Positions 12,499 to 25,595 of a DNA stretch of 64,000 bases are shown here, in pieces. Origin of the DNA: Apricaphanius iberus (lineage: Eukaryota > Chordata > Actinopteri > Cyprinodontiformes > Aphaniidae). A program made the position numbers and the translations under genes. The first letter of the stretch is position 1; each line of letters starts with the position of its first letter. The stretch covers positions 124,001 through 188,000 of the forward strand of contig JAPXFQ010000804.1 of NCBI GenBank assembly GCA_028564705.1, written 5' to 3'. The notes under the pieces were generated by a model. The model made no database searches and was not told the DNA's origin. It worked only from the letters and a program-made list of their open reading frames with translations.

Positions 12499-12987
12499 CA
12501 GGGTTATTGTCATGAAAGAAATCAAAAGAAATAACTAAAACATTAGGGACAGTAAGAAAACATGTTTGTTAACTGAAATAAAAATCAAAACAAGAATTTG
12601 AACCAAAACGAAAATGAACTGAAACTGTAATGAGTGTTCAGAAAACTAACTATAACTAACTGAATTTATTGTGTTGTGCCTTTTTGGTTGTACAAATTGC
12701 ACATAAAAAACAGAACGGAAAAGCATAATTATTTTCTGACATTTTGTTATACTTTTTTTTTTGTTTTTGTTTTTAGTCTTGCCCCAGTTCAAAGCTTGTT
12801 TAATGAAAAGACTAAAACTAAAACTGAAACTAATAAAAACAACTGAAACCAAGCATTTTCAAAAAACTAAAACTAAAATACCTTACAAATGGTAAAATCT
12901 AAATAAAACTAAAATAGAATTTAAAATCTTAAGTCAAAACTAAATAAAAACAAAACTTATGAAAATTTTAAAACTATTATAAGCCTG
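12499..12987. mobile_element. hAT-type MITE with 8-bp target duplication
   Basis: A 489-bp element with inverted ends CAGGGTTAT and (opposite strand) CAGGCTTAT, flanked by TTGATTTC at 12491-12498 and CTGATTTC at 12988-12995 (7 of 8 identical). The interior is full of AAACTAAAAC-type repeats. Short inverted ends beginning CAG and an 8-bp duplication are hAT hallmarks. No transposase. Confidence 0.7.
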
Positions 12988-13094
12988 CTGATTTCCAACT
13001 ACATTTATGGAGTTAAACAATATTTCTAAATAATTTTCTTGTGATAATATACATCGAGGATTTAATATCTCCTGGTCATTTATTTATCTGTTTT

Positions 13095-13492
13095 TTTTAA
13101 TTGCAACATTTGTTCCACAGTGTATTGGGATTCATAATTCATACTGCACTACTTGACTGTCAGTTTAATTTTACGGTCATGTCTTTCCAGCAATGATGGA
13201 TTAAACAGAGTTGGTAAGATTTTCAAAGCTTGTCAATTGGTCGCTATGGATTTTTTTTAGGGTATATGAGTAAAGGGGATGCATACAAGTACTGGCAATA
13301 TTTTTCAGAGTTCTAATTGTAAGAAAGAAAATTGAATTATGTAACCATGCATATTTCCTTTCATTTTACAATTATGGACCACCTTCTGTTGGTCTATCAC
13401 AGAAGATTACACAGAATTTTATAAGATACAAATAATTTTATGGTTTTAATGTGATAAAATGTGGAAAAAACAACATGTTATGAATACTCTTG
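13095..13492 (-). mobile_element. Tc1-like element, terminal fragment
   Basis: Noncoding terminal part of a Tc1-like element in reverse orientation. Landmarks: GGGTATATGAGTAAAGGGGA, the GTTGGTCTATCACA stretch, and GTGATAAAATGTGGAAAAAA followed by ATGAATACTCTTG near the outer end. It carries no transposase. Confidence 0.7.
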
Positions 13493-13499
13493 TTATTGA

Positions 13500-16400
13500 G
13501 CAAACGATGCCAAATGCAAAAATCTTGCACATAATTTTGTCAGCAGTAGGCTTATACTTATGTGAGTTCCTTAATGCAGCAATTGAACAATATTTCAGAA
13601 AGCACAAATATGACAAGGGAGACAGACACAACTGTCTGCCAAAGAAAGGCTGAGGTGGTACACATACACTACAGACTACAGACAGCTGAGCAGAGGTCCA
13701 TCAAGCTGTCATAATAAGTAAAGTCTCAGGAGCAATAGATGTGAGCTTCTCATGGCCGTTTCTGCTGTCAGTCATTCCACACTGGGTGATAAAGTAGCTC
13801 CACCTTCTGCTGCAGTTGCCATTACTGCACACTCTTTTTTTTACTGCTGTGTAAAATCACTCCATCAGAAGCTGTTTGGGATTTAAGAAAAGTTTCATGG
13901 TTTGTGTTTATTCCTCTGTGGCTGAACATGGGCTTATGCCATAAAAGTCTCTCAGACTCTCGCCCTTCTATTGGTTCAATTTTCCCTTTAAAGAAAACCA
14001 TTTCTCAGCCTAATTAAATTGATCTCAGCAAAAATGCCTTAATAATGACTTAAAAGCACTTGTCATCTAGCTGCTATCTGCGAGGAGAAAAATATGGTGG
14101 TTGTCCTGTCTGTGAGCTGAGCTGCAAAAGAACAGGACATTGATCCAATCTGCAGACAATTAGTAACGACTTATTACACCCAAATGGGGCCGTGTTCATC
14201 ACCATCTGTCCAGGAGAAACAGCCTGAAGGTTTGGTAGTAAAATTCCAGGTACTGATTGAATGACATAGCAACATTTCACCATAAAGAAAATGTTAATCT
14301 TGGATGTAAAAACACTCACGGCTAGTTTTGTGTTAAAATATTTATATCAGCACAGTTTTTCTAGCTTCCCAAGGCCTTTTGTTGTTTAATAAGGAATGAT
14401 TGAACTAAATTTTAATATGCAAAAGAAAAACAGATTAAGAGAGCATGGCAGAAGGGAAAAAAGGATAGGGAGATACCCTGGTCTACCAGAAAAACAGGAT
14501 GAGAGGATTAAAATTTAGCATGGTGTAGTGTAAGAAAAAAAAATCATCCTGGGAGGGAACTATCACACATTTCTTAACGCTGGCTGCAGCTTATGATTAA
14601 TTACACACCCGTCTTAAAATAGGTTGCTTCCTCAGTCCGTACTTTGTGTCTGTCTTCTGCCACAAAGAAAACGAAAAAGGAGAGAGCAGTCCAATAAAGG
14701 ACACAGATGGTAGAGAGAAACTGCCTGTGCAGAGCAGGGTGAAACAGACAATGAAGATAGGCAGGAACAGTAAGACATTCTGTAAGCCTTACAGAGTTCC
14801 AGCTTTGGGAGTTGAAGTCGGAGGTGTTACACAAATTCATATCCAGGAAACAGATAAATCCTCTTCCCTGACATGCTGCAGAGTTGAGTGACATTGTTCT
14901 CCTTGGGGTCATTTAAACTTTTATCAGAATCTCTCCAGACCAAGCAATTACTGGTATCAAGGTAGACCAACATTTTCTAAAGATAATCTTTTGAAATACC
15001 AAATGTAAACCAAACTATTCATTTTCGAGTAAAGCACTGCTGCCCCTGCTACACATTTGCAGCACACTGCTGACCAGCTGGCTGAACCTCTGCATGTAAA
15101 GTAAAAAAAAAAGAAAGAGAGAAATTCTGCATTTAAAAAAAATACTGGGCAGTACTTTTTTCATTAGCACAAAAGACAATGGCAAACATTCTACAAATAA
15201 TAATAAAAAACAATTCTAATTGACTACAATTTATAATTTATATAACTAGTGCATTTTTACTCCAGGTTACTGGATTTCAAACCAGCCATTAGTTTCACAA
15301 GACACAGATCTCCTGTTGGTTCTGCATATTTGAATCTAAAATTATGAAGCTGCCTCAGTTATCAGCAAAAGTCTTCAGACTGACAGAAATCTTGCTTTTC
15401 ATAAACTTGGCTTGTGCAGTTTTTATAGTGGTAATCTACACTCATCCTTCACAGCTATAAAGAGTGATCAAATCAAATCAGAAATTATTTTCACATTTAA
15501 AAAAATGTTTTTGAAAATTCCTTTGATTTCAAAACCCTTGTTTGCACTTTGTTCGAGCCCTGCCACAGCTGACCTGCCTGCAACATTTCTGTGTCTGTCA
15601 GAATCCTAATCAACTATTTTTCAAATAATCTAAAGCTTCAAAGAAAAAGGCTTACTGGTTTTAAAGGACACTTCAGGTAGCTCGAGAAAGTCCAGAGAAT
15701 ACCAGGACTGTCTCCTAAAAATGACTGAAGACGTGAATTTCTACCAGTCCAGAGCCTACGGGGGTAGGCAGCTTGAGTGTTTTGGGTCTGTTATGATGAA
15801 GGATAACAAGAAAGCAACTACTTCTCAAGAAAAAAAAAGAAGAAAAAAAAACATAAAGTATATTTAAAAATACTGCAGGAATGACCAGAATTATTCTGCA
15901 GAGGACTACGGTGAAGGTCACAAATCATCTAAAGCAGCCGTCAGACAGTTTCAGTCATCTGAATGAAGAACTGTTTGGAGAAGATAATTTGAGACTACAT
16001 ATATATAGATGTAGACCTTACATAAGCTTAATATATGAATTAAAAACGAAAGCCTTTAAAATAAAAATAAAAATATTATGGACCTTCAGTATAGTAAAAA
16101 ACATCAACCAACAACATCTGACACTATAAAGCAATAGAGTTTGTTAAATTTCACACTTTATGGCAATCTGAAAACCCTGGGCCCTTCTTGTGGATACACC
16201 CAGGACCCAGAAAGCTCACAAAAGCAGTAACAAGTGCACATCCAGAAAGCTGTCAATCTGAGTGGTTTGCAAATTCAACTGAATGTAAATCTGCAGGAAA
16301 GATATTGATTGTAGAAGTAATAAATTCTGCATGAATAAATGTTCAACACACACACACAAACAGCAAACCTGCACACATATGCACCAACATTGACTGTATA

Positions 16401-16655
16401 TACAGCTGCTTATCCAGCTGCAGCACGGTTATGCTTAGACTCAGTGAACCTTGTAATAGCTTTGCTGAGACAGAGATCATGCTTTAGCCTGTTCAAGTGT
16501 TGCCCCTCTATGAGAGTGATAAGTCATCACCTGGGCCCGGGAAGAGCTTTAAACTTTAATGCTATACTACATCGCTAAGAGGTACTGAAGCACACAGAAT
16601 GGTTAGAGCCGTATGCACGGCATAACTAATCTTCAAAGTAAGGTCTTAAACGGGG
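13500..16655. other. Unassigned intronic sequence
   Basis: No repeat family or exon recognised. Open frames are short, overlap on both strands and lack motifs. Confidence 0.5.
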
Positions 16656-16659
16656 CTGC

Positions 16660-16865
16660 TGTGATCGTCGTGCTCGATGAGTCGGAGGCGTGAAATATTC
16701 ATACTGTCAATTGCATGATGGCCGCAAAAACATGTGTTATATGATTTAAAAAGGAATGAATTATGCATTAGTGAAAGCGGCTCCTTCACTGCTGAACTAT
16801 ATTTCATTTAAAAGGTCTGACAACACAGCTATGTTTGGAAAGCCTACGGTAAGTCGAGAGCTTTC
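16660..16865. promoter_or_regulatory. Possible conserved noncoding element
   Basis: A complex, non-repetitive stretch with several homeodomain/POU-like words: AATATTCAT, CAATTGCATGA and ATGAATTATGCATTAG. It lies in the large neurocan intron. There is no conservation data here, so this is only a candidate enhancer. Confidence 0.2.
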
Positions 16866-16869
16866 AGCA

Positions 16870-18490
16870 TCTAAACTGAAGAAATGTGAGAAATTGTCGT
16901 ACTAATTATGTAATATATACAGGAGAACCTTGAAGATTGCTTTACCAGAACATGTTCTAAGACAGTAACATGTAGATTTCTCTATAACTATGAGATAGAG
17001 TAATGTAAGAAAGCTTCAAAATTGTAACAGTGCAACTTCTGCAAATCTTAAAGCAACAGCCTTAAGATATGTTTTGTATGTAAAAAGCAGTAAAAAGCCA
17101 CGTAAAATGACAAGAAATAAACCCCATGCAGATTGTTTTGTAACTTCTACCCATGTATAACTTTCTTACAGTGTATATTATTTAAAACCCAAGCATGTAC
17201 TTTAGTCATATTTTACCAGTTGTGTACCTTTTAGGTTTAAATTGGTTTCTTGAAGAAATAACAATTGTAATAAAAAAAGAACATACACCATTTCTTGTAA
17301 AAGGTCTGTAAAAAGAGACAGACTGACGTATATTATTCACATGGCAGCATTATACAATCAAGCTGCTGCAGATGAGCTATAATTTCTTGCTTGCTGCAGA
17401 TGAACAAAAAATTCTGCAATACCAAGCTAAAACGTCAGCGCGTAAACAGGAGACCCATAATTTTGAAATACACACCCAAAATGGTATCTAATATGGGGAG
17501 GGAAAGCCAAGTGCATCCTTGGATTTCTTCAAAGGGATTCATTTACAGAGCTGGCTTGTGAGGAGAAAGAAAGGGTAAGAAGATGTGTGTTAGAGCACGT
17601 GATGGCAGCAGATGCCACAGCAGTCAGCAATAAAGTCAAACAACTGCTATTTTTACTTTAAAATCTAGAACAGTTTTCCTTGAAGTCACACTACCAAAGG
17701 AAAAGGGTCATACAGCTCACTTTACCGAAAACAAAGTTTTTGCTCTTTGTCATTCTAAATAAATTTCTAACAACAATCAAGGATGAATAACAAACAGTCA
17801 AAACATTATATTTCCATTGTTTAACTGTGTTAAGGCACAATTGGTTTCACATCTTAAACCTTAATCACTTGTTTTTTTGTCAGTGCACAACATAATTTCT
17901 TCAAAATGAATGTCATCAAAAATTGAAATTGTTTCTCTAAAAGTAAGGAAACAACACATATGTGATAAAATAATTTAGATCGAGCCATTTACGTCTCTGT
18001 ACAACTCTTTCATCACTATTTGAAGAATAGGTGAGAACACACCAAGTTCCAAGAAAGGTTTGAAATGAACTGCTGGGAACTTGAACCCAGGTGGACCTGA
18101 ATCTCTGGATCCCCCCCCCCATGCAGTTTGGAAGTGTGTTCATATTTTTAAGGGAAGACTGTACATGGAGGAGGCGCAGTGATGTGATTACTGTACCATT
18201 CCTGAGCATTGCAGACTCTGACAAACTACGACTGATGAGCACAGCAGGGGTCAGAGCCACTATTTCAGTTTTTCTGACCACACGCTGTGCTCTGAGTCTA
18301 ACTGCACATACACACTTGTGTGTGTCTGTGTAATAGCGTGTCCAGGCATGAAAACATCACTGGATGTGGAATCTCCTCAGTTATGTCAGGCATAGCCGTA
18401 AAATGTTCCATATCTAGTCTATTTAAAGCTCCTCAGTAATTATTTGCATGTATTATTTAGCTACTGTGAGATTACCATGTTTAGCTGATG
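16870..18490. other. Unassigned intronic sequence
   Basis: AT-rich sequence with a C10 run at 18111-18120. No gene or repeat family recognised. Confidence 0.5.
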
Positions 18491-18498
18491 CTTTAATG

Positions 18499-20514
18499 CA
18501 CGTGTACAACCCAAGGTCTGTGGGCCAGATGTGGCCCGCCATGTCATTATGTGGCCTGCAAGTGCTTAAACTACATTTTCCACAACACAACAGTAATTGT
18601 GTTACCTATGTAGCGACGGTATTCCACCATTAGATCTTAGTGTATCCACATTAGTGTTTAATAAATGTGATAAATAAAAAGGAGAACTATCAACATGTTA
18701 TCCCAAATTTAATACAAAAGGAAGGCAGTTTCTGGAAAGATGGTGAATACATGTTGGTGCTTCAAAGAGAAAAAAACTTTGTGTGTTTTGTGTTATGGGG
18801 CAGTGTCGGCCATCAAAGAGTACAATCTATGTTGGCATTTAGACACCAAACATGGATGAATGCCAAAGTTAGCCTCCAAAAAAAGCAAGAAATTGCCAAT
18901 GAACTAAAAGGCAAACTGCGATGGTATCAGCGTGTGTTCACAAAACCTAAACCCAAAATATTATGCAGCAGTAAGAGCTAGCTTTTGGCTGAAGAAATCA
19001 CCCATGCTTCAAAGTCTTTTTCAGAGGGTGCGTTTTTGAAGCAGCGTATTCTGAAGACATCTGAGCAGGCGTGGCCCGACCAGATAAAAACTTTTAAAAA
19101 TGTCAGTTTTTCAAGAAACATCATCATGTAGGTAGCAGGGAACCTTTCAACGAAGCTGCCTGAAGAGTAATGTCATTACACAGCTTTTTCGTTAGCTGTT
19201 GATGAAAGACAGACAACAGGAATAGAGCACAGTTATTCATTTTCATTAGATGCTTTAAGTTGGACTTCTCTGTCATAGAGAAGCTCTTAGATGTAGCTGC
19301 AGTGTATGGGACCACAACAGGATGAGACATTTACAGTATGATACGGTGGAGAAGTCTGTAAGTAAAATTGGATTGGCCTGAATCATCGGCAGTTCGAGCT
19401 GTTCTTGCAGTAGATGGATTTGGAACATGAAGATGTGCCGTACCATACATAAGTGAGGTGGCTAACCAGGAGAAAAGTCCTTGAAAAAATGTTTGATCTT
19501 AAGGAAGACATTGCAATTAAGACAAGGAAAACCCTTGACTGAACTGTTAGATCTAAACAGGCTGTGTAAGAAAGTCAATGTCATAACTTGTGTTTAAATA
19601 ATATTCTATTTACTTTAATAGTTTATCATTGATCCATGGAGTACTGTGAGTTTCTTAACCTGACAAATTAAAAAGATTTTTGTTATACAACAGAGCAACA
19701 ATCAACTACTTTTTTTTTTTTTTACAAATGTATTGTAAAATTTATATTTTGAATAAGTAATAAATACAGAAAGTTATTTCACAATAGTTTATGGAGCATT
19801 TATATCTATTTTATATTACATTTGGTTACATTTATACTGTCTTACAGTTACATCTGGCCCTTTAAGTGTTGGCTCCTAGTTCCCATGCGATCGGCACTCG
19901 CTTCCGGAGAGTGTAGGGGCGCCAACATTTACCCCGGCGGGAGTTTTCCAAAATAAAATCAGAGCTGAGAGACAGAGAGGAAATAATGCACAGACACAGA
20001 ATTTCTGTTTCACACTCATACACACTGCAGATGGGGAACAGTCAGAACTGAGTTGAACTGAACTGAACCGTCGTATACAGGGGTGTACCATTTTTATTAA
20101 AGAAGAACAAAGAACGTATCACATGTCTATTCTCCTCCCCCTAGATTTTATTACACCAAACGTTTATTCTCAAGGTTTCCTGAGTTATCGCTGTAACCGT
20201 CCGGTCTGTTTATGACTGTCTACTCCCTACTCTGTTTCTTATCTCCGCATCCCACTTTTACAACATGCAATAAACTTAGCCTAGAGTTTTACACTTAAAA
20301 GCTTACCCCCATAAACAATACTTGACAAAACATTTCTTTACTATCATGCAAGCTAATTAAAACAGACTTTTACTTTCTGAATACTAACTAAAGATTATAT
20401 AAACATATTCAATACGAGACTGTTATATAAAGTAGCCCTAAAAAATATGAATCACGACAATTGGCAACCATTATGCTGATATGGCGCCCAGTAAAAAGGA
20501 GTTTGACATCCCTG
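18499..20514 (+). mobile_element. BED-finger hAT transposon relic with 8-bp target duplication
   Basis: The element is flanked by a perfect 8-bp duplication, CTTTAATG, at 18491-18498 and 20515-20522. Its right end, GAGTTTGACATCCCTG, is a familiar hAT terminus of fish, and the left end CACGTGTACAACCC is a decayed inverted match. The first kilobase contains a broken transposase: a BED zinc finger (CVLC at 18782-18793, then H-x4-H ending TKH), then a stretch reading EEITHASKSFSEGAFLKQ and further hAT-type sequence to about 19570, all with stops and frameshifts. The 104-codon open frame 18667-18981 is only partly in the original frame. An LTR-like insertion occupies 19867-20459. Confidence 0.8.
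19867..20459. repeat. LTR-like insertion (possible solo LTR) inside the hAT element
   Basis: A 593-bp block interrupts the hAT terminus: hAT sequence stops at CCCTTTAAG and resumes at ATTGGCAACC. The block begins TGTTGGC and ends CGACA, so both strands have TG...CA termini, and it contains several AATAAA signals. A TGGCGCCCC word occurs on the minus strand near its left end. A clear target duplication is not visible, no internal coding region is present, and the retroelement class is unknown. Confidence 0.4.
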
Positions 20515-20564
20515 CTTTAATGTTCCAAGTTAACCTAGGAGTGCTTTGAAAAAGCAAGCATGCT

Positions 20565-21035
20565 CCTTTTAAAATGTTCAGTCAATAGATCAATTATTCA
20601 ATCAATTTTATTTATGAACTTCTTTTCATACAAAAAATGCAGTTCAAAGTGCTTTACAGAATAAAAATTACCTGACACATAACAACCCCCCCCCCCCCAC
20701 ACACACACACCCCACCCACACACACAGGTTTATACATGATCACATTTAGACTCCCTTCCCCCCCAATCATAACCACATATGCAGATACACTCGGCAGCAA
20801 CTTTAAAAGGAAATTAAAATAGACAATAATAAGGACAATGGGACGCGTACAGACGAGCCAGGTTAGGTAAGGTAACGCCATCAAGGGAATCACCCGCACC
20901 GGCAGCAGCAGATCAACAGCAACAGCCAAGGCACTGACCCAGGGCGCCCAGAGAAGGTAAGGCTGAGACCCCCACATCCACCCAGAGGCTACCTGGAGAG
21001 CACCCAGACACCCAAATGTTCCACCACAGCCAACA
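20565..21035. repeat. Interspersed repeat end with C13/(CA)n and C-rich block
   Basis: Starts with TCAATTTTATTTATGAACTT and AGTTCAAAGTGCTTTACAGA, words common at the edges of fish interspersed repeats. A C13 run (20686-20698) and CA/CCCA repeats follow, then 300 bp strongly biased to C and A on the plus strand. Composition resembles the block at 44140-44820. The open frame on the minus strand here reflects low-complexity composition. Confidence 0.5.
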
Positions 21036-21344
21036 CAAAGTAGTTCAAAACTTCAAGGTTTCAGGTTTCCAACATTTGTCACAAACACAAATATTGTATT
21101 CTATTCACCTCAGAGTAAACACTTTTAAACTGCTTGGCTGTAATTAAAGCTGTATTTATGAAGGTAGCTACTAGCATTGCATCTACATGCTAAAGTTTTG
21201 GCCATTCTTTTTTTCAAAATATTTCTTGCTCATGGATATGTTTCAATAGAAACTATCCCTTTATAACTCTGACTGTATTTTTGCAGGCATCTAACTCATG
21301 TCTTTATCTATCTTCAAATCAAACGTTACCATCTTTCTAATTTG

Positions 21345-21960
21345 TAGTATAATGCTGCCACCACAGCATAGAACAAATCTAAGAGTGAATTCATCAACTT
21401 TTTCTCCAGCTGAACAGAAACAAAACTGAAGTAATTGTTTTTGGCCGTAAAACAAATGATTAAGAATCAGCACACATATTCAGCTATTATTCCAGTCAGA
21501 ACCTACTCATCAGCATTCAGTGTGTAGTAATGAAATCAGACCTCAACCTTTTAAAATACACAATGACAAATATAAAGTATGACTTTCATCACCTAGGAAC
21601 ATTTCCAGGATTAGTGAACTGATGTCCAGACAAGATCTTGAGAAAAATAATTTATTAATTACAATGGATTCCTCTAGCTCTGAGAATAAACTTTAAAGTG
21701 CTTTTCTTGGTTTAAAAATCACTGAAAGGCTTCGCACCAAAGTATGCTGAAGATCTACTGTTGCTGTAAAGATAAAGATTTATTGTCATATCAGCCTGTC
21801 AGACCGCTCAGGTCTTCTGGTTCAAGTCCATTCTGCATCCCCAGAATCAGATATGAAGAAGCAAATTTCAGTTTTTATGCTCCTCTAATCTAAAGCAAGT
21901 TTCAAAAAGAAAGCAAAATGCTAAAACACAGAGTTTGGTTGACTTTTTTGTTTATTTAAT
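21345..21960 (+). pseudogene. Decayed non-LTR retrotransposon (LINE) 3' coding relic
   Basis: Weak but ordered reverse-transcriptase C-terminal words: LNRNKTEVIVFG at about 21413-21448, FHHLG near 21586, KSLKGFAPKYAEDLL near 21717-21762, then LRSS and IPRIRYEE near 21810-21860. This order matches the end of ORF2 in Rex1/L2-type LINEs. There are many stops and frameshifts. It is clearly older than the L2 copy at 31825. Confidence 0.55.
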
Positions 21961-22029
21961 ATAATATGTTAATTGCCGATTTGCTAAAACATGCAATACA
22001 AAAAAGAAATAAATAAATAACTTGACCAC

Positions 22030-22485
22030 CACTCTTCAGCATGTGAGTGATGTGTTCTGGATGATGTGTAATGTTTTTGTCTGCAGGCAAGTAAGTTCAG
22101 TTTTGTCTCATTTCAACAGAGAACCTTCTTCTACAGTGTCCACTGAAAAACGAGACGTCTGATTGCACTTTTTGAACAATGGTGTTGTACTTGCCACTCT
22201 TCTATAATGGCCACATTATTGTACAAGTTATTCTGTAAAAAGATTTTTTCTCATGAGCAGTAGATCTCTAGAGCTCCTCTGATGAACAAACTCTTTTGCC
22301 CAGACTCTCAGTTTAGGTGGATGGGCTTGAAAGGTGTAAAGTTATGCTTTTCTAGATCAATTTTGGGATAATGGATTGTCTTTTGAAATATTCGAAATTT
22401 GAGATACTGTTTATAACCTAACCCTGCCTTTAATTTCTGATTATCACTGACTTGTCAAGCGTGTTCTTTAACATTTAACAATCTC
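22030..22485 (-). pseudogene. Tc1-like transposase relic
   Basis: Reverse-strand decayed Tc1 transposase. Landmarks on the plus strand: CTGGATGATGTGTAATGTTT, TGCCACTCTTCTATAATGG, TAGATCTCTAGAGCTCCTCT, CAGTTTAGGTGGATGGGCTT and AACCTAACCCTGCC. These cover the catalytic core back to the N-terminal helix-turn-helix. Multiple indels; noncoding. Confidence 0.75.
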
Positions 22486-22489
22486 TATG

Positions 22490-24030
22490 AATGGTTTTGT
22501 ATATGGATGACAATAGGAGCAATGATGACGCAGACAAACAGAAGTATTAAAGAATCATCTTTGGACAAAAAAAAAGGTGAAGAAGGGAATTATAGAAAAA
22601 CAAAAGCTCTGAGAATTACCAAAATGTTTTTTTTTCCAAGATATATCCGGTTACTGTATATTACTTTTCCCATGCCGCTTTTCAGCAACATAAAATGTTT
22701 TCCTCACACCTGCACAAAATACAACATGTGCCAGTACACAACTCAGAAAAAAGTGTGACTCCAGCCCGAAGCTGCACTACCAGAAGCCTGAGACAGCAGA
22801 AAGCCGCAGATGTGCTCTTTGTGAGAACCTTGTAGCTCGAGCATCACAGTGAATTGGCCTGCAAAGGATGAGGGAGGAGTAATGTGTCGGCAATTCAATC
22901 CAAGCCCATTCTGCTGGCCTTCACAGTAAGACTGACAAACAAATGGAGTCTTTATTGTTACAACACCAGCCCTGTAGCATCCCTGATCATCTTAAAAAAA
23001 AAGCTTTATGTGGGCCAATAAATTGGCAGAAAAATAACCTACCGTGGTTTCTCATAACATACAGATTGAATCTTCCGCTCTTTTCCTCTACATTTCAGTG
23101 ATCTTTCTCAAGAACGTTTTCAAGACATAAATAGAAATTATGCACCCTTATGTTAACATATTTTTATTCTCATTATTCCATTTGGTGTTTGATATATAAA
23201 TGCCGCAGATTGAGAAATCCACACTAACTTGTCATACTGTAGATAAAAAAATGCTGCAGGGGAAAAAAGATATGAACACAATTAAGTAATCAGTTTTCAA
23301 TATTTTAATATTTAGCAATGATATAATTATATGAAAAAGGAATTACATATTTCAGAGTGGAGTCATGGTAGTGAAAAAAATTCTTAAAAGTTTATCATTC
23401 TTTTGCTAACAAACAAAGCTAATAAATTCTATTTTGAAAATGACACAATAAACGCCTGATGCTCAGTTACAAAAGTCTAAAAAATTTTTCTGATGTTTTG
23501 CTGATGTTTATTCTCATAACTGGAAATCCTAACAAACACTGTTCTTTTGACTAATGCACACACCTGGTGGGAGGTGAAACAGGCAGAACGTGACTAAACA
23601 TAAAATGGAAAACAGTGTTCCGCTTCGTTGAGAACACAGAGAACTTTTGATGTTTCAAGCTTCCCAGTAATTTCAACGAGTTCTGTGTTGATGTCAACAT
23701 GAGTCTGTGAGCAAGAAAAATATAAAGCTTCAGTATTTATTGCTGCGTCTGGTGTTAAATTCCTGGAATATCAAATATACTCATGCTGTTTGTATTCATG
23801 TTACGCAAATACTTTGGCAAGGCATCTTTAAAAATGCCATGCATCGACAGACTTTCAAAAGCTGTCCAAACTATGCATAGAAAAAGAGACAAACTTCGAA
23901 ATGCTGCTTTAATGATTTGAGGCGTCATCTGTCTCTCAGGAATATTTTTGTGGGTGCATAAGAATTAATGTGTAAGTTTTATGTCTGTATGTGTGTTTTA
24001 TAAAAGTATGTGTGTGAGTGTAGACAGTGT
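22490..24030. other. Unassigned intronic sequence
   Basis: AT-rich sequence without a repeat or exon that I can name. Confidence 0.5.
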
Positions 24031-24049
24031 ATTTAGTAGTTGTTTGGTT

Positions 24050-24325
24050 TGGTGAGGATGGTAGGGAACTCACAACGCTCAGCACAAAGAGCAACCATGG
24101 GCAGGTAGTATTGGCTCTTGGAGCTCGCAGCAGCCTCAGGCAGAAAGACACCTGGCAAATCCAGGGAGTGGCCATACACCCGACACTGAGGCAGGTCAGC
24201 AGAGGAGCATAGAGCCAGCAGCCCCCAGGCTAAAGAGGCACAGGGAGAGATGAAGCAAATAGAACCTCTCCACCAACCCTATAAAGGCAAAGCCCGGCGG
24301 CCAGGCGTTCACCCCCCTCCCCCTG
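24050..24325. repeat. GC-rich block of unknown origin
   Basis: About 280 bp of G/C-rich, purine-pyrimidine mixed sequence (AGCAGCC, CCCCCAGG, CCCGGCGGCC) between AT-rich flanks, ending in CCCCCCTCCCCCTGG. It resembles the C-rich blocks at 20.7 and 44.1 kb only in composition. No convincing exon structure. Confidence 0.3.
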
Positions 24326-24329
24326 GTGT

Positions 24330-25595
24330 TTGCGGGATATATTTCAGTTTGTGTTTAAGGGAGTTATTGCTATAAATGCAGGACGTGTATGTCCAACTTC
24401 CATGCAAATTGAGGACAAGAATATAATATAATATAAAATAATATATGATATATAGCTTTATTTCTTGAAAAATGTTTGTTTATTTTGTATGGAATGCATA
24501 CAATATCATTGTTGGTGGCTGTTTACTGTATGTTAAATGTAGAACATTTATTTCCATCTAAAGTCTGATTTATTTGTTTAGGAAAATACCCATCCGATTC
24601 GCTTTAAATGTGTGGCTTGAAAAAACTGTGCTACGGTCTATGTTGTAAAAATATTTTTCTTTTGTGACAACCCATTATTGACCTTTTAAGTGATCCTGAT
24701 TGATGTGCTAATTAATCTGTCTCTGTTAGAGTTAGAAGTAACGATTTTCCAAATTTTTCTGTTTCTATTTGTTATTCTTTTTCTGTTGAGTTTTCAGCTT
24801 TATTATGTTCAACAAAGTTCCATAGTAGAAACACAAATAATTGCTAAAGTTAAAAGGTTTAATGTTTCCAGTCCATACCTATAACAAATTAAACACAAAC
24901 ATCCGTACTGCTTATTTTTCTCAGGAAGTATTCTGACTGCAGGGCAAACAGAAATATTGCCTTAAAACCATGTCTGAATCTTAACAACGAGCTACTTTAT
25001 ACAATGTGAATGACCTCATGACAGAAGAAGCTCTGAAAAGAGTTTCTAACATAGCTCTATAGTTTTCATAATTCACAACATGCTGTGTATAATGTCTGCA
25101 TATTTAGAAACCTTCCTTCTTTTGACACTTGTCATGTTTTTGCTTTCTGTGAATTTTTCTTGCAGGGAGAGATCAGTGATTGTGTCTGTCATGATCAACA
25201 CAAAGATACCCCTCCATCTCATTCACCTGCTGTGGGCTAGCTGCTGCATGATTCACTTTGACTGATGCCTGGGCCCACCAAGCTTCACAGCCACTGCAGT
25301 GCCCTGAGAGGGAGAGAAGTCTTTTAGGCGGTTGGAAAGCTGAAAACTCCAGCTGGGTGCACTCATGCACTTTGCTCACACTCATTTAGATTCAAAGTAA
25401 CCTCAATTTGGAATCATACATTTCAGTGTTAACCTTGTTGGCAGGTGACTCAATTTCTGAGTACACAAAGCCCGTGCATGTTTCTGACTAAACTGTTGAA
25501 GGATATGCATTTGTCTGACGTCAACTTTAAAAATAGACTTTGAACAACGCCACAAGGATGCAGTTCTTTAGATCTGCTCCATCTCTCACCATAAC
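24330..25595. other. Unassigned AT-rich intronic sequence
   Basis: Includes a TATAATATAA-type low-complexity patch near 24420. Nothing else recognised. Confidence 0.5.

Noticed and set aside
19867..20459. Integrated retrovirus or full LTR retrotransposon
   Set aside because: Only one 593-bp LTR-like block is present, without a coding interior or a second LTR.
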